Positions 21,601-31,522 are shown, counted from the first letter of the stretch. The stretch is DNA of 64,000 nt from Pseudomonas sp. CFBP 13711 (GCF_014842265.1 NZ_JACYVI010000003.1:124001-188000), one strand, 5' to 3'. The notes: generated by a model from the letters alone, not told the origin. Made by a program: numbers and translations.

Positions 21601-24271
21601 CAACAACGACGCGCTGACCTACACCGCGACCCTGGCCGATGGCAGTGCCCTGCCCGACTGGCTCAGCTTTGACAGCACCCGCCTGACCTTCAGCGGCACG
21701 CCGACCAGCACCGCCTCCGGCAACTACACGCTGCTGATCAAGGCCACCGACCCGTCGGGCGCGTCAGTCAGTGACAGCTTCGCCCTGGCCGTGGCCGATG
21801 CGCCGGCCAGCACCATCACCGGCACCGACAACGGCGAAGCGATCGCCGGCACTGCCGGCGCCGACCTGATCCTCGGCCTGGGCGGCAACGACACCATTCG
21901 CGCCGGCGCAGGGCCGGACATCATCGACGGCGGCGCGGGTCGCGACTCGCTGTACGGTGGCGACGGCGCGGATACCTTCCGCTACACCAGCGTCCAGGAC
22001 AGCTACCGCGACTACAACACCGGCGGTGTCACCGCGACTGACACGATCTACGATTTCACCCACGGCGTGGACAAGATCGACGTCTCCGCCCTGGGCTTCC
22101 TCGGCCTGGGCGATGGCAGCAACGGCACGCTGTACCTGAGCCTCAACGCCGCTGGCGACAAAACCTACATCAAATCCAGCGTCCCCGACGCTGACGGTCA
22201 CCGCTTCGAGATCGCCTTGAGCGGCAACTACATGAACACCCTCACCGCCGACGACTTCGTGTTCGGCTCCCGGGCCGACCAGGACATTCTGTTCCTGCCG
22301 ACCCTCGGCCAGTCCAACGCACGTCTGCTGCGCATGACCGAAGACGACAGCCAGTCCGGCACCACCATGCTGGTGGACGGTTTGAGCAAATACACCACCT
22401 ACGACGTGCGCAGCCAGTTCAACGACGCTGACGGCAATGGCATCGACATCGCGGTGGGCGGCAGCACGGTCAACGGCCTGTCGACCCTCGGCCCTGAAGA
22501 GCTGAAGCTGTGCTGGTGGCTGACCGACACCGACCAACCGGGCCCGGCCCTGTTGCGCGCCGTGGCCTTGCTGAACGACCAGCTCACCGAGCTGAAGTCG
22601 ATCGACAACGTGACCATGGGCATCATCTGGGGCCAGGGCGAAGAAGCGGCGCAGGAAATCGCCCGCGCTTCGGACAAGGATGCTGCGGCGGCGGCGTACA
22701 AGGCGGCGACCTTGTCGGTGTTCGATTACCTGCACGCGCAGTTCGGCAACTTCAACGTGTACATGATGGAAACCGGTCACTACGACCAGGACGCGGCCCG
22801 CGCCCGCGGCTTCTCGGAAGAGAAGATCGCCGGCATCGTCGAAGGTGTCGGCTACGTCCGCGCCACCCAGGAAGCGATCGCCGCCCAGCGTGACGACGTG
22901 AAGATTGCGGTGGATTACACCGACCTGCCCCTGCGCCACGAAGTCGACCCGCTGGTCTACCCCGACGACGTCTGGCACTTGCATGAAGAGTCCGCCGAGA
23001 TCGTCGGTCAGCGTCTGGCCGACTACATCGCCGACGACCTGGGCTTCCACGGTGACCCGAGCGACAACAACAGCGTACAGGCCATCTTCGACGGTGCGCA
23101 GAACGAAGGCGGCATGATCTTCGGCACCGACCAGGACGACACCCTGGTGGGTTCGTCCGGCAACGACACGCTGGACGGCGACCTCGGCGCCGACAGCATG
23201 ACGGGCGGCGACGGCAATGACATTTACATTGTCGACAACGCCTTCGACAGCGTCACCGAAAGCAGCGACTCGCCTTCGCAGATCGACACCGTGCAGGCGT
23301 CGGTCAGCTGGACCCTCGGCGCGAACCTGGAAAACCTGGTGCTCACTGGTGTCTCGGCCATCGACGGCAACGGTAACGAGCTGCGCAACTTTATCACCGG
23401 CAACGCGGCCGCCAACGTGATTGATGGCGCCGGCGGTGCCGACAGCATGAGCGGCGGCAATGGCAACGACACGTACTACGTCGACAACAGCGGTGACAGC
23501 GTGATCGAAACCAACGCCGATCGCGTCTCCGGCGGCATCGACAGCGTGCACAGCACCCTGGCGACGTTCACCCTCGGCGCCAACGTGGAAAACCTGTACC
23601 TCGACAGCCTCGATGCGGCCAACGGCATCGGTAACGCGCTGGACAACGTGCTGTTCGCCGGCAGCGGCAACAACGTGCTGGACGGGCGGGACGGTAACGA
23701 CACCGTGTCTTACGTTGGCGCGCAGGCAGGCATCACCGCCACGCTGTCGACCTCGGCCCAGCAGAACACCGGCGGCTCCGGCCTGGACACGCTGAAGAGC
23801 GTCGAGAACCTGATCGGCAGCGCCTTCGCCGACAGCCTGACCGGCAACAGCGGCGCCAACGTGCTCAACGGCGGCGCCGGCGATGACACGCTGATCGGCG
23901 GCTCGGGCAACGACCGTTTGATCGGCGGTGCGGGTACCGATTCGCTCACCGGCGGCACCGGGGCCGACACTTACGTGTTCGACTCTGTCGCCGACATGGG
24001 TGTCGGTGCGCTGCGCGACGTGATCAACGGCTTCAAGAGCGCCGAGGGCGACCTGCTCGACTTCAGCGCCCTGGACGCCAATCCTCAAACGCCGGGCATC
24101 GACGCGTTTACCTTCATTGGCAGCAACGCCTTTGACAGCAACGACGCCACCGGGCAGATACGTTTTGCCGACGGGATCCTCTACGGCAGCATCAACGCCG
24201 ACGCCACCCCGGACTTCGAAATCCAGCTGGTCGGTGTCAAAGAGCTGCACGTCACTGACCTCGTTGCCTGA
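18656..24271 (+). CDS. psmE: Secreted bifunctional mannuronan C-5 epimerase / alginate O-acetylhydrolase (PsmE-like)
   Basis: Ca-dependent enzyme that converts mannuronate to guluronate in alginate polymer. It also carries an esterase domain like that of P. syringae PsmE, which removes acetyl groups that block epimerisation. The ATG at 18656 follows GGAG; 1871 residues. Order: right-handed beta-helix A-module (1-380) with Lys117, Tyr149, Asp152, His154, Asp178 and His196, the AlgE4 catalytic residues at identical numbers (YGFDPHE). Next come R-modules with Ca-binding nonapeptide repeats at about 381-531, 531-685, 794-944 and 1051-1205. Two Ig/cadherin-like modules lie at about 689-792 and 945-1050. 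An SGNH-type esterase spans about 1207-1472 (Ser1220 in GQSN, WGQGE, Asp1438/His1441 as DxxH). A C-terminal RTX region spans 1485-1871. There is no N-terminal signal peptide; the RTX tail implies type I secretion, but no transporter genes are present here. Confidence 0.95.
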   Translation: MIFNVQNFGAKGDGVSDDTAAIQQAIDAAAAAGGGQVYVPPGTYIVSGGEEPSDGCLMLKSNVYMYGDGMGVSNIKVADGSDTKITGVIRSAYGEETHDFGLSNLTIDGNRDNTTGKIDGWFNGYIPGKEGYDSNVTLDGVEIKDCSGYGFDPHEQTVNMVIKNSVSHGNGLDGFVADFLSDSTFENNIAYDNDRHGFNVVTSSHDFTLSNNVAYGNGGGGIVVQRGSENIPSPNNITITGGEVYGNGAEGVLIKLSSEVTMTGVDIHDNASAGVRIYGSNNVDVINNTLSNNSLGGGVPEIIIQSYDDTKGVSGKYYNGSDNTVQGNTINGSALSTYGVAERNEDGTDRNAIIGNTITHTTKGDTLVYGDGSYVSATVPVVAVQGTDGNDTLLGSDANEIFYAGAGNDTVNGGGGSDILIGGAGVDKLTGGAGADIFRFTSESDSYRTATTSFDDTITDFDPTQDKIDLAGLGFTGLGNGRGGTLQISYSASNDRTYIKDYDADANGNRFELILAGNLVSALTADNFIFNRTLTGTTGNDSLQGTDGADTLLGLAGNDSLAGGAGDDRLDGGAGQDTLSGGAGADTFVFSSRTDSYRNYNAGGANLGDVITDFDVTADKIDLSKLGFTGLADGMNNTVYAVLNDAGDKTYIKSLTADAEGNRFEVALVGNYLDKLTSANFVFATAPTVNQAPVVANPLLDQNATENTPFSYVVPGTSFTDPDNDTLSYSATLADGTALPTWLIFDAATRTFSGTPGNTASGTYAIKITASDASNATVSDSFTLAVQDVPVTPGVINGTPGNDTLTGTTGNDQIFGGAGNDTLNGGDGNDVLIGGAGADKLTGGAGADVFRFTSTQDSYRTATTSASDQILDFDVAADKIDVSALGYSGLGNGLNGTLQVSYNASTNRTYVKDNVADASGNRFELSLAGNLAGSLNASHFVFASQNLPPNVAPVVVIPLLDQNATENSPFTYAVTSNSFSDANNDALTYTATLADGSALPDWLSFDSTRLTFSGTPTSTASGNYTLLIKATDPSGASVSDSFALAVADAPASTITGTDNGEAIAGTAGADLILGLGGNDTIRAGAGPDIIDGGAGRDSLYGGDGADTFRYTSVQDSYRDYNTGGVTATDTIYDFTHGVDKIDVSALGFLGLGDGSNGTLYLSLNAAGDKTYIKSSVPDADGHRFEIALSGNYMNTLTADDFVFGSRADQDILFLPTLGQSNARLLRMTEDDSQSGTTMLVDGLSKYTTYDVRSQFNDADGNGIDIAVGGSTVNGLSTLGPEELKLCWWLTDTDQPGPALLRAVALLNDQLTELKSIDNVTMGIIWGQGEEAAQEIARASDKDAAAAAYKAATLSVFDYLHAQFGNFNVYMMETGHYDQDAARARGFSEEKIAGIVEGVGYVRATQEAIAAQRDDVKIAVDYTDLPLRHEVDPLVYPDDVWHLHEESAEIVGQRLADYIADDLGFHGDPSDNNSVQAIFDGAQNEGGMIFGTDQDDTLVGSSGNDTLDGDLGADSMTGGDGNDIYIVDNAFDSVTESSDSPSQIDTVQASVSWTLGANLENLVLTGVSAIDGNGNELRNFITGNAAANVIDGAGGADSMSGGNGNDTYYVDNSGDSVIETNADRVSGGIDSVHSTLATFTLGANVENLYLDSLDAANGIGNALDNVLFAGSGNNVLDGRDGNDTVSYVGAQAGITATLSTSAQQNTGGSGLDTLKSVENLIGSAFADSLTGNSGANVLNGGAGDDTLIGGSGNDRLIGGAGTDSLTGGTGADTYVFDSVADMGVGALRDVINGFKSAEGDLLDFSALDANPQTPGIDAFTFIGSNAFDSNDATGQIRFADGILYGSINADATPDFEIQLVGVKELHVTDLVA

Positions 24272-24290
24272 TTGATCGCGTAAACACAAA

Positions 24291-24321
24291 AACGGCCTCC
24301 GCAATGGAGGCCGTTTTTTTT
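24291..24321 (+). terminator. Rho-independent terminator of the epimerase gene
   Basis: 10-bp stem AACGGCCTCC/GGAGGCCGTT followed by T8, 20 bp after the stop. Confidence 0.93.
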
Positions 24322-24365
24322 GCGTGATCAGTACGACCAAACCCTCTGATACACCGCATATCCCC

Positions 24366-24460
24366 TGTAGGACCGGCTTCAGCCGGGAAGGCGTCAGATG
24401 CCACACCCAAAATCCGCTGCGTACTCAATGGCCCCTTCCCGGCTAAAGCCAGTCCCACTA
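24366..24460. repeat. REPIN, first copy of a tandem duplication
   Basis: REP palindrome pair in inverted orientation with spacer CGTCAGATGCCACACCC and onward. The sequence from about 24356 to 24469 is repeated nearly identically 156 bp downstream. Confidence 0.85.
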
Positions 24461-24521
24461 AAAGCATCCCGTGCATCCAGTGTCACTGACTGAAACCCGA
24501 ACGATGGGATTGCATATCCCC

Positions 24522-24615
24522 TGTGGGACCGGCTTTAGCCGGGAAGACGTCAGATGCCACACCCAAAATCCGCTGCGTACTCAATAGCCCCTTCCCGGCT
24601 AAAGCCGGTCCCACT
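24522..24615. repeat. REPIN, second copy of a tandem duplication
   Basis: Near-identical copy of the preceding element, differing at only a few positions. The region 24272-24779 (508 bp) contains no gene; short open frames across it are REP palindrome translations. Confidence 0.85.
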
Positions 24616-24621
24616 AAAAGC

Positions 24622-24711
24622 AGGAGTGAGCTTGCTCACGAAGAGGCCAGGACATTCAGTGAATTTTCAGCGGTTGGAACGGCGCCTTCGTGAGCAAGCT
24701 CACTCCCACAG
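24622..24711. repeat. Second-class REPIN (GTGAGCTTGCTCAC core)
   Basis: Inverted pair GAGTGAGCTTGCTCACGAAG and its complement CTTCGTGAGCAAGCTCACTC around a 50-bp centre. The core differs from the GGCTTTAGCC family, so it belongs to another REP class. It abuts the REPIN at 24522-24615. Confidence 0.82.
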
Positions 24712-24779
24712 GTGCTATGTTTGCTGCAAGAAAGCGTCGGGGCAGCACTACATCTCACGCTAAACGTTATATGAATCCA

Positions 24780-25373
24780 TCAGGCCTGAGCGCTTGGAAA
24801 CACTGGCTCCCCCAGATTCAGCATCAGGCGGTTGGCCCAGGCGAAAATCGAGATGGCGTGGATCAAGTCCAGTACCTGCCCATCGTCCAGGCCCTGCTCA
24901 CGCAACGCCTTGATGTGGGTGGCATCGATCGAGGCCGGGGCCAGTGTCAGGTCTATCGCAAAGCGCACGATGGCTTTTTCCCGTTCGTTGGTGCCCGCCG
25001 TGGCAGGGTCGGCGAAGACCTCGCGGATCACGTCGTTGCGCTTGGCCAACTGCTCAAACCGCTGGGCATGCACCGAGGCGCAGTACACGCAGCGGTTGAC
25101 GCACGAAACCACGGTGCTCGCCAGTTCACGTTCGGCTCGGGACAGCCCGCCCGGGGCGTACATGATGGCGTTGAAGGCCTGGGAACGCTGGCGAAGAATG
25201 TCCGGGTGATGGGCCAGGGTCAGGTAATAGTCCGAGGTCTTCGCCTGGGGATGGCTCTCTTCGAGCACCGCGATCTGCTCGGGGGTGGCGCTGTTCAGAT
25301 CAACCGTCGGCAGCCAGGCCTTCCAGCCCAGCACCTCGTTGGTGAATCCATTGTCGCGAATCGGCTCGCTCAT
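24780..25373 (-). CDS. AhpD-like peroxidase-related protein (CMD domain, Avi_7169-like)
   Basis: 197-residue protein with a carboxymuconolactone-decarboxylase/AhpD fold. The redox motif CVNRCVYCASVHAQRFEQLA contains the CxxC...H arrangement of AhpD-type peroxidases (CVYC with His four residues on). AhpD proteins reduce hydroperoxides or recycle a thiol partner. The ATG overlaps the stop of the upstream gene (TGATG); a GTG one codon earlier is an alternative. It is the last gene of the ABC transporter operon. Two CMD proteins next to a peptide-type importer matches a gene set that is recurrent in proteobacteria but of unknown substrate. Confidence 0.87.
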   Translation of the reverse strand: MSEPIRDNGFTNEVLGWKAWLPTVDLNSATPEQIAVLEESHPQAKTSDYYLTLAHHPDILRQRSQAFNAIMYAPGGLSRAERELASTVVSCVNRCVYCASVHAQRFEQLAKRNDVIREVFADPATAGTNEREKAIVRFAIDLTLAPASIDATHIKALREQGLDDGQVLDLIHAISIFAWANRLMLNLGEPVFPSAQA

Positions 25374-25918
25374 CACGCTTCTCCAGCAGAAAGCAGTGCA
25401 CCCAGCCCTGCGGCCAGACGCACCTGATAGGACATGAACGCGACCAGCTGCGCCAGCACGACGATTTCCTCAGTGCTCAGCCCGACATTGTGCAGCGCCT
25501 GCAACGCCGCCTGGTCGCCATGCACTGGCGACTCGATCAATGTGCGGGTGAATTCCAGAATGCCGCGCAATCGAGGGTCGCTCAGCTCATCCAGCGAACC
25601 GGAATCAATGCTGGCCACGCTCAACGCGTCCACGCCCTGGGCGTGCAACTGCGCCAGATAGTGCGCGGCCAGTGTCGCGTGCGGCGTCAAATGGGCGGCG
25701 TAATAGGCCACCCACAAGCGTTCGGTCAGCGACAGATTGCCCGGCAGTTCAGGGGCAAAAAACAAATCCTGACTGCCCTGGGTGGCGGAGGCGACCTTGT
25801 CGCGGGCATGGCGAACGGTGTGAAGCGTCGAGCCCGGCTGAATACCGAGCAGACCATCAAGCACATCGGGCTCAGTGCCCGGCACAGTGTCCAGCGGGTG
25901 TGAGGGATTCAATGACAT
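25373..25918 (-). CDS. CMD domain protein (Avi_7170-like)
   Basis: 181 residues from the ATG at 25918, which has AGGAAA at good spacing; the open frame upstream to 25981 has no such site. It has the helical carboxymuconolactone-decarboxylase-like fold (LTERLWVAYYAAHLTPHATL, later LSTEEIVVLAQLVAFMSYQV) but no CxxC motif, in contrast to its neighbour. It is therefore probably the structural or non-catalytic partner, perhaps forming a heteromer with the CxxC protein whose gene it overlaps. Family resemblance is from memory of the paired Avi_7169/Avi_7170 groups. Confidence 0.82.
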   Translation of the reverse strand: MSLNPSHPLDTVPGTEPDVLDGLLGIQPGSTLHTVRHARDKVASATQGSQDLFFAPELPGNLSLTERLWVAYYAAHLTPHATLAAHYLAQLHAQGVDALSVASIDSGSLDELSDPRLRGILEFTRTLIESPVHGDQAALQALHNVGLSTEEIVVLAQLVAFMSYQVRLAAGLGALLSAGEA

Positions 25919-25987
25919 GACGTTTCCTGACAGTAAGTGGGACGTCGTCCCCGCTGCGCACCTGTGTCGCCGCGGGGACATGCAGAA

Positions 25988-27553
25988 TCAAGGTTGCTCG
26001 GTGACCATGGTCGCGGCGGTGCGGTCGCTCACCAGCGGCTCGACTTTCAGGCCCTTCCGCGCCGCCCAGATGTTCTGGTAATGAAACAGCGGGATGATGC
26101 CGACGTCGTCGCTGACCACCTTCACTGCATCCTCCAGAATCTGCCGGCGCTTGGCTTCGTCGAATTCGGCGGTTGAATCGACCAGGGCCTTGTCCACCAG
26201 CGGGTTGCTGTAATGACCCCAGTTCGAGGCGCCCTGCCCCTTGCTGCTGTCGACGGTGGTGAGAATGTTGGTCAGCGCGTAGGCCGCTTCGCCGGTGCCG
26301 TTGCCCCAGGCGATGACACTGATTGCCAGTTCATTCTTGTTGGCCTTGCCGGCATACACCGCCCACGGCAGCACTTCGAGCTGCACCTTGACGCCGATCC
26401 GCGACCAGAACTGCGCCACCGCCTGCATCGCTTCCGGCGCCTGCGGATAACGGTCGCCCGGCACGTGGACGGTCAGCTGAAAGCCTTCGGGAAAGCCGGC
26501 CTGGGCCAGCAGCTCTTTGGCCTGCTTAACGTCGTAGGGGATGTTTTTCACCTGCGGGTTGTAGCCGAAGGTGTTGGCCGGCATCCACTGATTGGCCTCG
26601 GTCACGGTGCCTTGCATGATGCGTTCGTCGATGGCCTGGCGGTTGATCGCCAGGGACAGCGCCTTGCGCACGCGTACGTCACGCAGCGGGTTCTCCGCCA
26701 GCGGCTTGCCCGCGTTGTCGCGGATGAACTCGTTGGGCCCTTCGCGGAAACTCGGCTGAATGATCAGCGCACGCAGGCCCTGATAAGCAAACACGTTGAC
26801 GCTCGGGGTCTTGCGCAACCGCTCCACGTCCGTCGGCGAAACCTTGTCGATCACGTCGACATCGCCCGCCAGCAATGCAGCAGTGCGGTTGGCGGCATTG
26901 GCGATAAAGCGAAAATCGACCTTGTCCCAGGTCGGCTTGCCGCCCCAGTAACTGTCGTTGCGCGCGAAGATCGTCCGGTCACCCGGCACGTAGGAGACGA
27001 AGCGATACGGCCCGGTGCCGATCATCGCCTTGCCGGCGTTGTAATCGGCACTGCTGGCGTTCGCCCCGGCATGGCGGCTGACGATGTAGATCGAGTCGAC
27101 GTCAGGCAGCAGATTGGCGTTCGGCGTGCGGGTTTTGATGATCAGCGTGTGGGCGTCCTTCGCGCTGACCGACTCGACCGTGCGCATGGCGCCGGCGTAC
27201 GAGGCGACGCTGCCGGGCACGTTGCGCGCGCGCTCGAAGGAGAACACGAAATCATCGGCGGTCAGCGGCGTGCCGTCCTGCCATTTGACGTCATCGCGCA
27301 GGTCGAACTGCCAGGTGGTCGGGTCCACGACTTTCCAGCTCTTGGCCAGGCCCGGCAGGGTCTTGTCATCGTGGCGGTTGACCAGGGATTCGAAGGCGTG
27401 CAGCGCCACCGAGCGGTCGCCGGCGTAGTTGTTCAGTTGCGGGTCGAGGGACGAGACCGGGTCGGCGTAACCGATCCGCAGATCCTGGGCCGAGACACCC
27501 CCGGCGGCCAGCAGCAGTGCCGTGGCGATCAGTGAGCGAACACGTGGTTGCAT
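25988..27553 (-). CDS. Periplasmic solute-binding protein, peptide/nickel family
   Basis: 521-residue family 5 binding protein of a dipeptide-type ABC importer. It has a signal peptide (SLIATALLLAAGGVSAQ, cut before DLRIGYADP), then the conserved [48 protein letters not shown] and MIGTGPYRFVSYVPGD segments typical of DppA/OppA/NikA relatives. It lies between the ATPase gene (55 bp upstream) and the two CMD genes (69 bp downstream). AAGGAA precedes the ATG. The ligand is unknown; family members bind peptides, opines, nickel or other small amines. Confidence 0.93.
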   Translation of the reverse strand: MQPRVRSLIATALLLAAGGVSAQDLRIGYADPVSSLDPQLNNYAGDRSVALHAFESLVNRHDDKTLPGLAKSWKVVDPTTWQFDLRDDVKWQDGTPLTADDFVFSFERARNVPGSVASYAGAMRTVESVSAKDAHTLIIKTRTPNANLLPDVDSIYIVSRHAGANASSADYNAGKAMIGTGPYRFVSYVPGDRTIFARNDSYWGGKPTWDKVDFRFIANAANRTAALLAGDVDVIDKVSPTDVERLRKTPSVNVFAYQGLRALIIQPSFREGPNEFIRDNAGKPLAENPLRDVRVRKALSLAINRQAIDERIMQGTVTEANQWMPANTFGYNPQVKNIPYDVKQAKELLAQAGFPEGFQLTVHVPGDRYPQAPEAMQAVAQFWSRIGVKVQLEVLPWAVYAGKANKNELAISVIAWGNGTGEAAYALTNILTTVDSSKGQGASNWGHYSNPLVDKALVDSTAEFDEAKRRQILEDAVKVVSDDVGIIPLFHYQNIWAARKGLKVEPLVSDRTAATMVTEQP

Positions 27554-27608
27554 GGGAGATTCCTTGTACGCAATGGCTGGGATTCAGGACGCGCTTCGAG
27601 GGGCGCGC

Positions 27609-28619
27609 TCATGACAGATCGTTGAGGTGACACGCACTCAGGTGGTTCGGCGAAACCTCCCTCAGGGCCGGAACTTCCTCGCGGCAGCGCGCCGTGGCAT
27701 GCGGGCAGCGAGGGTGGAAATGACACCCGGCGGGCGGGTTCAGCGGGCTGGGGATTTCCCCTTTGATCGCGTCATAACGGGTACTGCGGACATCGAAACG
27801 CGGGATCTGCGCCAACAGCGCCTGGGTGTAGGGGTGACTGGCGCGGGCGAACAGGTCATCGACCGAGGCGCTTTCCACCACCCGGCCGAGGTACATGACC
27901 ACCACGCGATCGCACAGGTGCTCGACCACGCCCAGGTCATGGCTGATGAACAGATAGGTCAGCCCCAGTTCGTCGCGCAGGTCCATGAACAGATTGAGGA
28001 TCTGCGCCTGAATCGACACGTCCAGCGCCGCCACGGACTCGTCGCAGACCAGCAACTCAGGCTGCACCGCCAGCGCCCGGGCGATGCCGATGCGCTGGCG
28101 CTGGCCGCCGCTGAACTGGTGCGGATAACGCTGACGCAGTTGCGGGCTGAGCCCGGCGCGCTGCAGTTGCGCGCTGACGTAATCGTCGAAACCGGCCTTA
28201 TCAGTCAGACCGTGCAACAGCGCGCCCTCGCCGACGATGCGGTCCACCCGCAGGCGCGGGTTCAGGCTCGACGACGGGTCCTGGAAAATCATCTGCACTT
28301 TCAAACGTACGGCGTGGCGCTCTTGCGGGGTCAGGCTGTCCCGCGCCTGACCGTCCACCAGCGCGGTGCCCGACGACACCGGCAACAGCCCCGCGACCAT
28401 GCGCCCGAGGGTGGACTTGCCGCAGCCGGACTCGCCAACCAGCCCCACCACTTCGCCGCGCTGAATGCGCAGATCCACCTTGTCGACGGCGTGGGTCACC
28501 GGCCGTGGACGGGTAACGTGCAGGCGTTGCAGCAGACGCTGAATGGAGCTGTCCGCCGCTGTGCCGAAGGTTTTACTGACCTGGCGCAGCTCGATGAGCG
28601 GGGTGGATTCACTGCGCAT
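27609..28619 (-). CDS. ABC importer ATPase, DppF/OppF type
   Basis: 336 residues from the ATG at 28619, which overlaps the end of the upstream ATPase gene by 11 bp. Walker A GESGCGKST, signature FSGGQRQRIGIARAL and Walker B LLVCDESVAALD are present. The C-terminal oligopeptide-transporter motif includes CHFHPRCPHATARC, the Cys-rich iron-sulphur-like signature of OppD/F ATPases. It pairs with the DppD-type ATPase upstream. A longer open frame at the N-terminus is rejected because ABC homology starts at IELRQVSKTFG. Confidence 0.93.
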   Translation of the reverse strand: MRSESTPLIELRQVSKTFGTAADSSIQRLLQRLHVTRPRPVTHAVDKVDLRIQRGEVVGLVGESGCGKSTLGRMVAGLLPVSSGTALVDGQARDSLTPQERHAVRLKVQMIFQDPSSSLNPRLRVDRIVGEGALLHGLTDKAGFDDYVSAQLQRAGLSPQLRQRYPHQFSGGQRQRIGIARALAVQPELLVCDESVAALDVSIQAQILNLFMDLRDELGLTYLFISHDLGVVEHLCDRVVVMYLGRVVESASVDDLFARASHPYTQALLAQIPRFDVRSTRYDAIKGEIPSPLNPPAGCHFHPRCPHATARCREEVPALREVSPNHLSACHLNDLS

Positions 28620-29634
28620 CGGCGGCTCCGGGATGAAAACAACGGACGGTCTGGCCGGGCGCAATCTCGCGCTCGGCCGGTTCTTGAGCGCAGACCGACG
28701 AGGCGCGCGAGCAGCGCGCGGCAAAGGCGCAACCGGTCGGCATCGACAACAGGTCCGGGGCCATGCCGGGGATCTGCCGCAGGCGCTGGCCGCGCTTGTT
28801 GCGGCTCGGCAGGCTGTCGATCAGGCCCTGGGTGTACGGGTGTTGCGGACGGTCGAGCACATCGGCCACCGAACCCTGCTCGACGATGCGCCCGGCGTAC
28901 ATCACCGCCACGTCATCGGCCAGGCCGGCGACCACCGACAGGTCATGGGTGATCCAGATCAGCGAGGTCCCCTGCTCGCGCACCAGCTTCTGCACCTCGC
29001 TGAGGATCTGCGCCTGAATGGTCACGTCCAGCGCCGTGGTCGGCTCGTCGGCGATGATCAAGTCCGGGGCATGCAGCAGCGCAATGGCAATCGCCACCCG
29101 CTGGCGCATGCCGCCGGACAGTTGGTGCGGGTAGGCACGCAGCCGCTCTTCCGGACTGGGAATGCCCATCAGCGCCAGGGTTCGGCCGGCATGGGCGCGG
29201 GCTTCGCGCTTGCTGACGACACGATGGGCACGCACGGCCTCGATCATTTGCGTGTCAACGCGCAGCACCGGATTCAGCGTCATCATCGGGTCCTGAAAGA
29301 TCATCGCGATGCGGTTGCCCTGCAATTCCCGCAAGCCCGCCGCGCTGAGCTGTGTCAGGTCACGCCCCTTGAAGAGCACCTGACCGCCGCTGATCCGGCC
29401 GGGCCCTTCGACCAGGCCGAGGATGGAAAAACCGGTCACCGACTTGCCCGAACCGGACTCCCCCACCAGACCGAGAATGCGCCCCGGCGCGACCCGCAAT
29501 GACACATCCCGCACCGCCGGCAGCACACCCGCGCGGGTGTAGAACGACGTGCACAGATTGCGCACCTCCAGTGTTGGCGTTTGTGCGGGCGCTTGTGTGG
29601 ACATGGCCGCCGCATTGCGTTCAGGCAGGCTCAT
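28609..29634 (-). CDS. ABC importer ATPase, DppD/OppD type
   Basis: 341 residues. Walker [10 protein letters not shown], signature [15 protein letters not shown], Walker [13 protein letters not shown] and the C-terminal [14 protein letters not shown] cysteine motif. The ATG at 29634 overlaps the permease stop (ATGA), supporting this start over an internal Met 11 codons later. It forms the nucleotide-binding heterodimer with the DppF-type protein. Confidence 0.93.
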   Translation of the reverse strand: MSLPERNAAAMSTQAPAQTPTLEVRNLCTSFYTRAGVLPAVRDVSLRVAPGRILGLVGESGSGKSVTGFSILGLVEGPGRISGGQVLFKGRDLTQLSAAGLRELQGNRIAMIFQDPMMTLNPVLRVDTQMIEAVRAHRVVSKREARAHAGRTLALMGIPSPEERLRAYPHQLSGGMRQRVAIAIALLHAPDLIIADEPTTALDVTIQAQILSEVQKLVREQGTSLIWITHDLSVVAGLADDVAVMYAGRIVEQGSVADVLDRPQHPYTQGLIDSLPSRNKRGQRLRQIPGMAPDLLSMPTGCAFAARCSRASSVCAQEPAEREIAPGQTVRCFHPGAADAQ

Positions 29635-30551
29635 CGCAGCAACCTCGGGTTGAGGACGTCACGCAGACGGTCGCCCACCAGATTGATCGCGACGATGGTG
29701 ATCAACAGCGCCAGGCCGGGAAACAGGCTGATCCAGTACTCGTTGCTGAGCATGTATTGAAAGCCGTTGGCGATCAGCAACCCCAGTGAAGGCTCGGTGA
29801 CCGGCACGCCCAGGCCGAGGAACGACAGGGTCGCTTCCAGCGTGATCGCCCGGGCAATCTGCAGCGCGCCGATGACGATCAACGGCGGCAGGCAGTTGGG
29901 CAGAATGTGGCCGACGACAATGCGCCACGGTCCGATGCCCTGGCCGCGGGCGGCATCCACGTATTCGCGGCGGCTTTCGGTCAGGGCCTGACCCCGCGCC
30001 GTGCGGGCGTAGTACGCCCATTCCAGCAGGATCAGCGTGAGCATGACGTTGCCGACGCCCTTGCCCAGCCACGCCAGAATCATCAGCGCCATGAGAATCA
30101 CCGGGAACGACAGCAGCAGGTCGACCAGGCGCATCAGCAAGGCGTCGAGCCAGCCGCCGACGTAAGCCGAGACCAGCCCGACCAGGGTGCCGATGACCGC
30201 CGCGATCAGCGCCGAACCGATGCCGACCCACAAGCTGATGCGCAGCCCGTAGAGAATCGCCGACACCAGATCGCGGCCCTGTCCATCGGTGCCCAGCCAA
30301 TAGGTGTAGCCGCTGTCCATATTGGCGCTGCCGGGTGCGAGCCGCGCATCCAGCACGTTCAATTGCATCAGGTCGTAGGGGTTTTGCACCACGATCCACG
30401 GCGCCAGCACCGCCACCAGCACGATCAGCACAAGCACCAGCAAGCCAACGACGGCAGTGGGCGAACTGATGAATTCGACGGCGACCCGGCGCCAGGGTGA
30501 TTGCGCCTGCAGGCCAACGTGGGACGGGACCGGTTTGGAAGCGGCGTTCAT
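29631..30551 (-). CDS. ABC importer permease, DppC type
   Basis: 306-residue inner-membrane permease with an N-terminal cytoplasmic tail, about six helices and the EAA loop EYVDAARGQGIGPWRIVVGH that contacts the ATPases. DppC-type features include the periplasmic YWLGTDGQGRDLVS motif after helix 1. It overlaps both neighbours by ATGA, consistent with coupled translation of the four transporter genes. Confidence 0.94.
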   Translation of the reverse strand: MNAASKPVPSHVGLQAQSPWRRVAVEFISSPTAVVGLLVLVLIVLVAVLAPWIVVQNPYDLMQLNVLDARLAPGSANMDSGYTYWLGTDGQGRDLVSAILYGLRISLWVGIGSALIAAVIGTLVGLVSAYVGGWLDALLMRLVDLLLSFPVILMALMILAWLGKGVGNVMLTLILLEWAYYARTARGQALTESRREYVDAARGQGIGPWRIVVGHILPNCLPPLIVIGALQIARAITLEATLSFLGLGVPVTEPSLGLLIANGFQYMLSNEYWISLFPGLALLITIVAINLVGDRLRDVLNPRLLR

Positions 30552-31522
30552 CGCGAGCCCTCCACACGAACCCGGGGATCGAGCAGGTAATACAGGCCAT
30601 CGACGATCAGGTTAAGCACCACGAATATCACCACCACGACCATCAGATAAGCCACCACCACCGGGCGATCGAGCATGTTGATGCTGTCCAGAATCAGCTT
30701 GCCGGCGCCGGGCCAGGAAAAGATGCTCTCGGTGACCACGGCGTAGGCGATGGTCGAGCCCAGTTCCATGGCCAGCACCGTCACCACCGGAATCATGGTG
30801 TTGCGCATGACGTGCATGCACATCACCCGCATCGGCGACAGGCCTTTGGCCCGGGCGAATTTGACGAACTCCTGGGGCAGCACTTCGCGCACGCCGGCGC
30901 GGGTCAGGCGCAGCACCAGCGAGATTTTGAACAGCGCCAGATTCAACGCCGGGAGCAGCAGGTGTTGCAGGCCGTCGAGGGTCAGCCACGACCATTGCAC
31001 GCCAAACAGCTCGCGGGTTTCGCCGCGACCACTGGCCGGCAGCCAGCCGAGCTTGATGGAGAACAGCATGATCATCATGAGCGCCACCCAGAACGCCGGC
31101 AGCGAGAAGCCGACGATGCTGGCGGCCATCATCATTCGCGACAACGGGTGATCCGGGTAGGTGCCGGCAAACATACCCAAGGGCACGCCGATTACCACGG
31201 CGAGAAACAACGCGCAGAACGCCAGTTCGAAGGTCGCCGGCAAGCGCTGCAGAATCAGGCGCATGGCGTCCTCGTGGTAGACGAAGCTCTGGCCGAGATT
31301 GCCGTGCACCGCGCCCTTGATAAAAATCAGGTACTGCTCCCACAGCGGCTTGTCGAGACCGAGGTGGGCGATGGCTTGCAAGCGCTCGGCCTGATTGAGG
31401 TCTTCGCCTACCAGAATGTCCATCGGGTTGCCGATGGCGTTGAGGCCGACGAACACCACCAGCGTCATCAGCAACACGACCAGAAAGGACTGAGTCAGTC
31501 GCCGCAGCGTCCAGCCGATCAT
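30548..31522 (-). CDS. ABC importer permease, DppB type
   Basis: 324 residues from the ATG at 31522 (MIGWTLRRLTQSFLVVLLMT), chosen because it overlaps the monooxygenase stop as ATGA. Six-helix permease with DppB hallmarks: a first helix followed by a long periplasmic loop with LGLDKPLWEQYLIFIKGAVH and GNLGQSF, and the EAA loop EFVKFARAKGLSPMRVMCMH. Partner of the DppC-type permease. Confidence 0.93.
   Translation of the reverse strand: MIGWTLRRLTQSFLVVLLMTLVVFVGLNAIGNPMDILVGEDLNQAERLQAIAHLGLDKPLWEQYLIFIKGAVHGNLGQSFVYHEDAMRLILQRLPATFELAFCALFLAVVIGVPLGMFAGTYPDHPLSRMMMAASIVGFSLPAFWVALMMIMLFSIKLGWLPASGRGETRELFGVQWSWLTLDGLQHLLLPALNLALFKISLVLRLTRAGVREVLPQEFVKFARAKGLSPMRVMCMHVMRNTMIPVVTVLAMELGSTIAYAVVTESIFSWPGAGKLILDSINMLDRPVVVAYLMVVVVIFVVLNLIVDGLYYLLDPRVRVEGSR

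Noticed and set aside
21764..24406. 880-codon open frame on the minus strand opposite the epimerase gene
   Set aside because: It is the complement of high-GC RTX repeats; the product is a low-complexity Val/Gly/Ala/Asp sequence without domains, and the plus-strand gene is unambiguous.
24554..24763. Short open frame after the epimerase gene
   Set aside because: Lies entirely within two REPINs.
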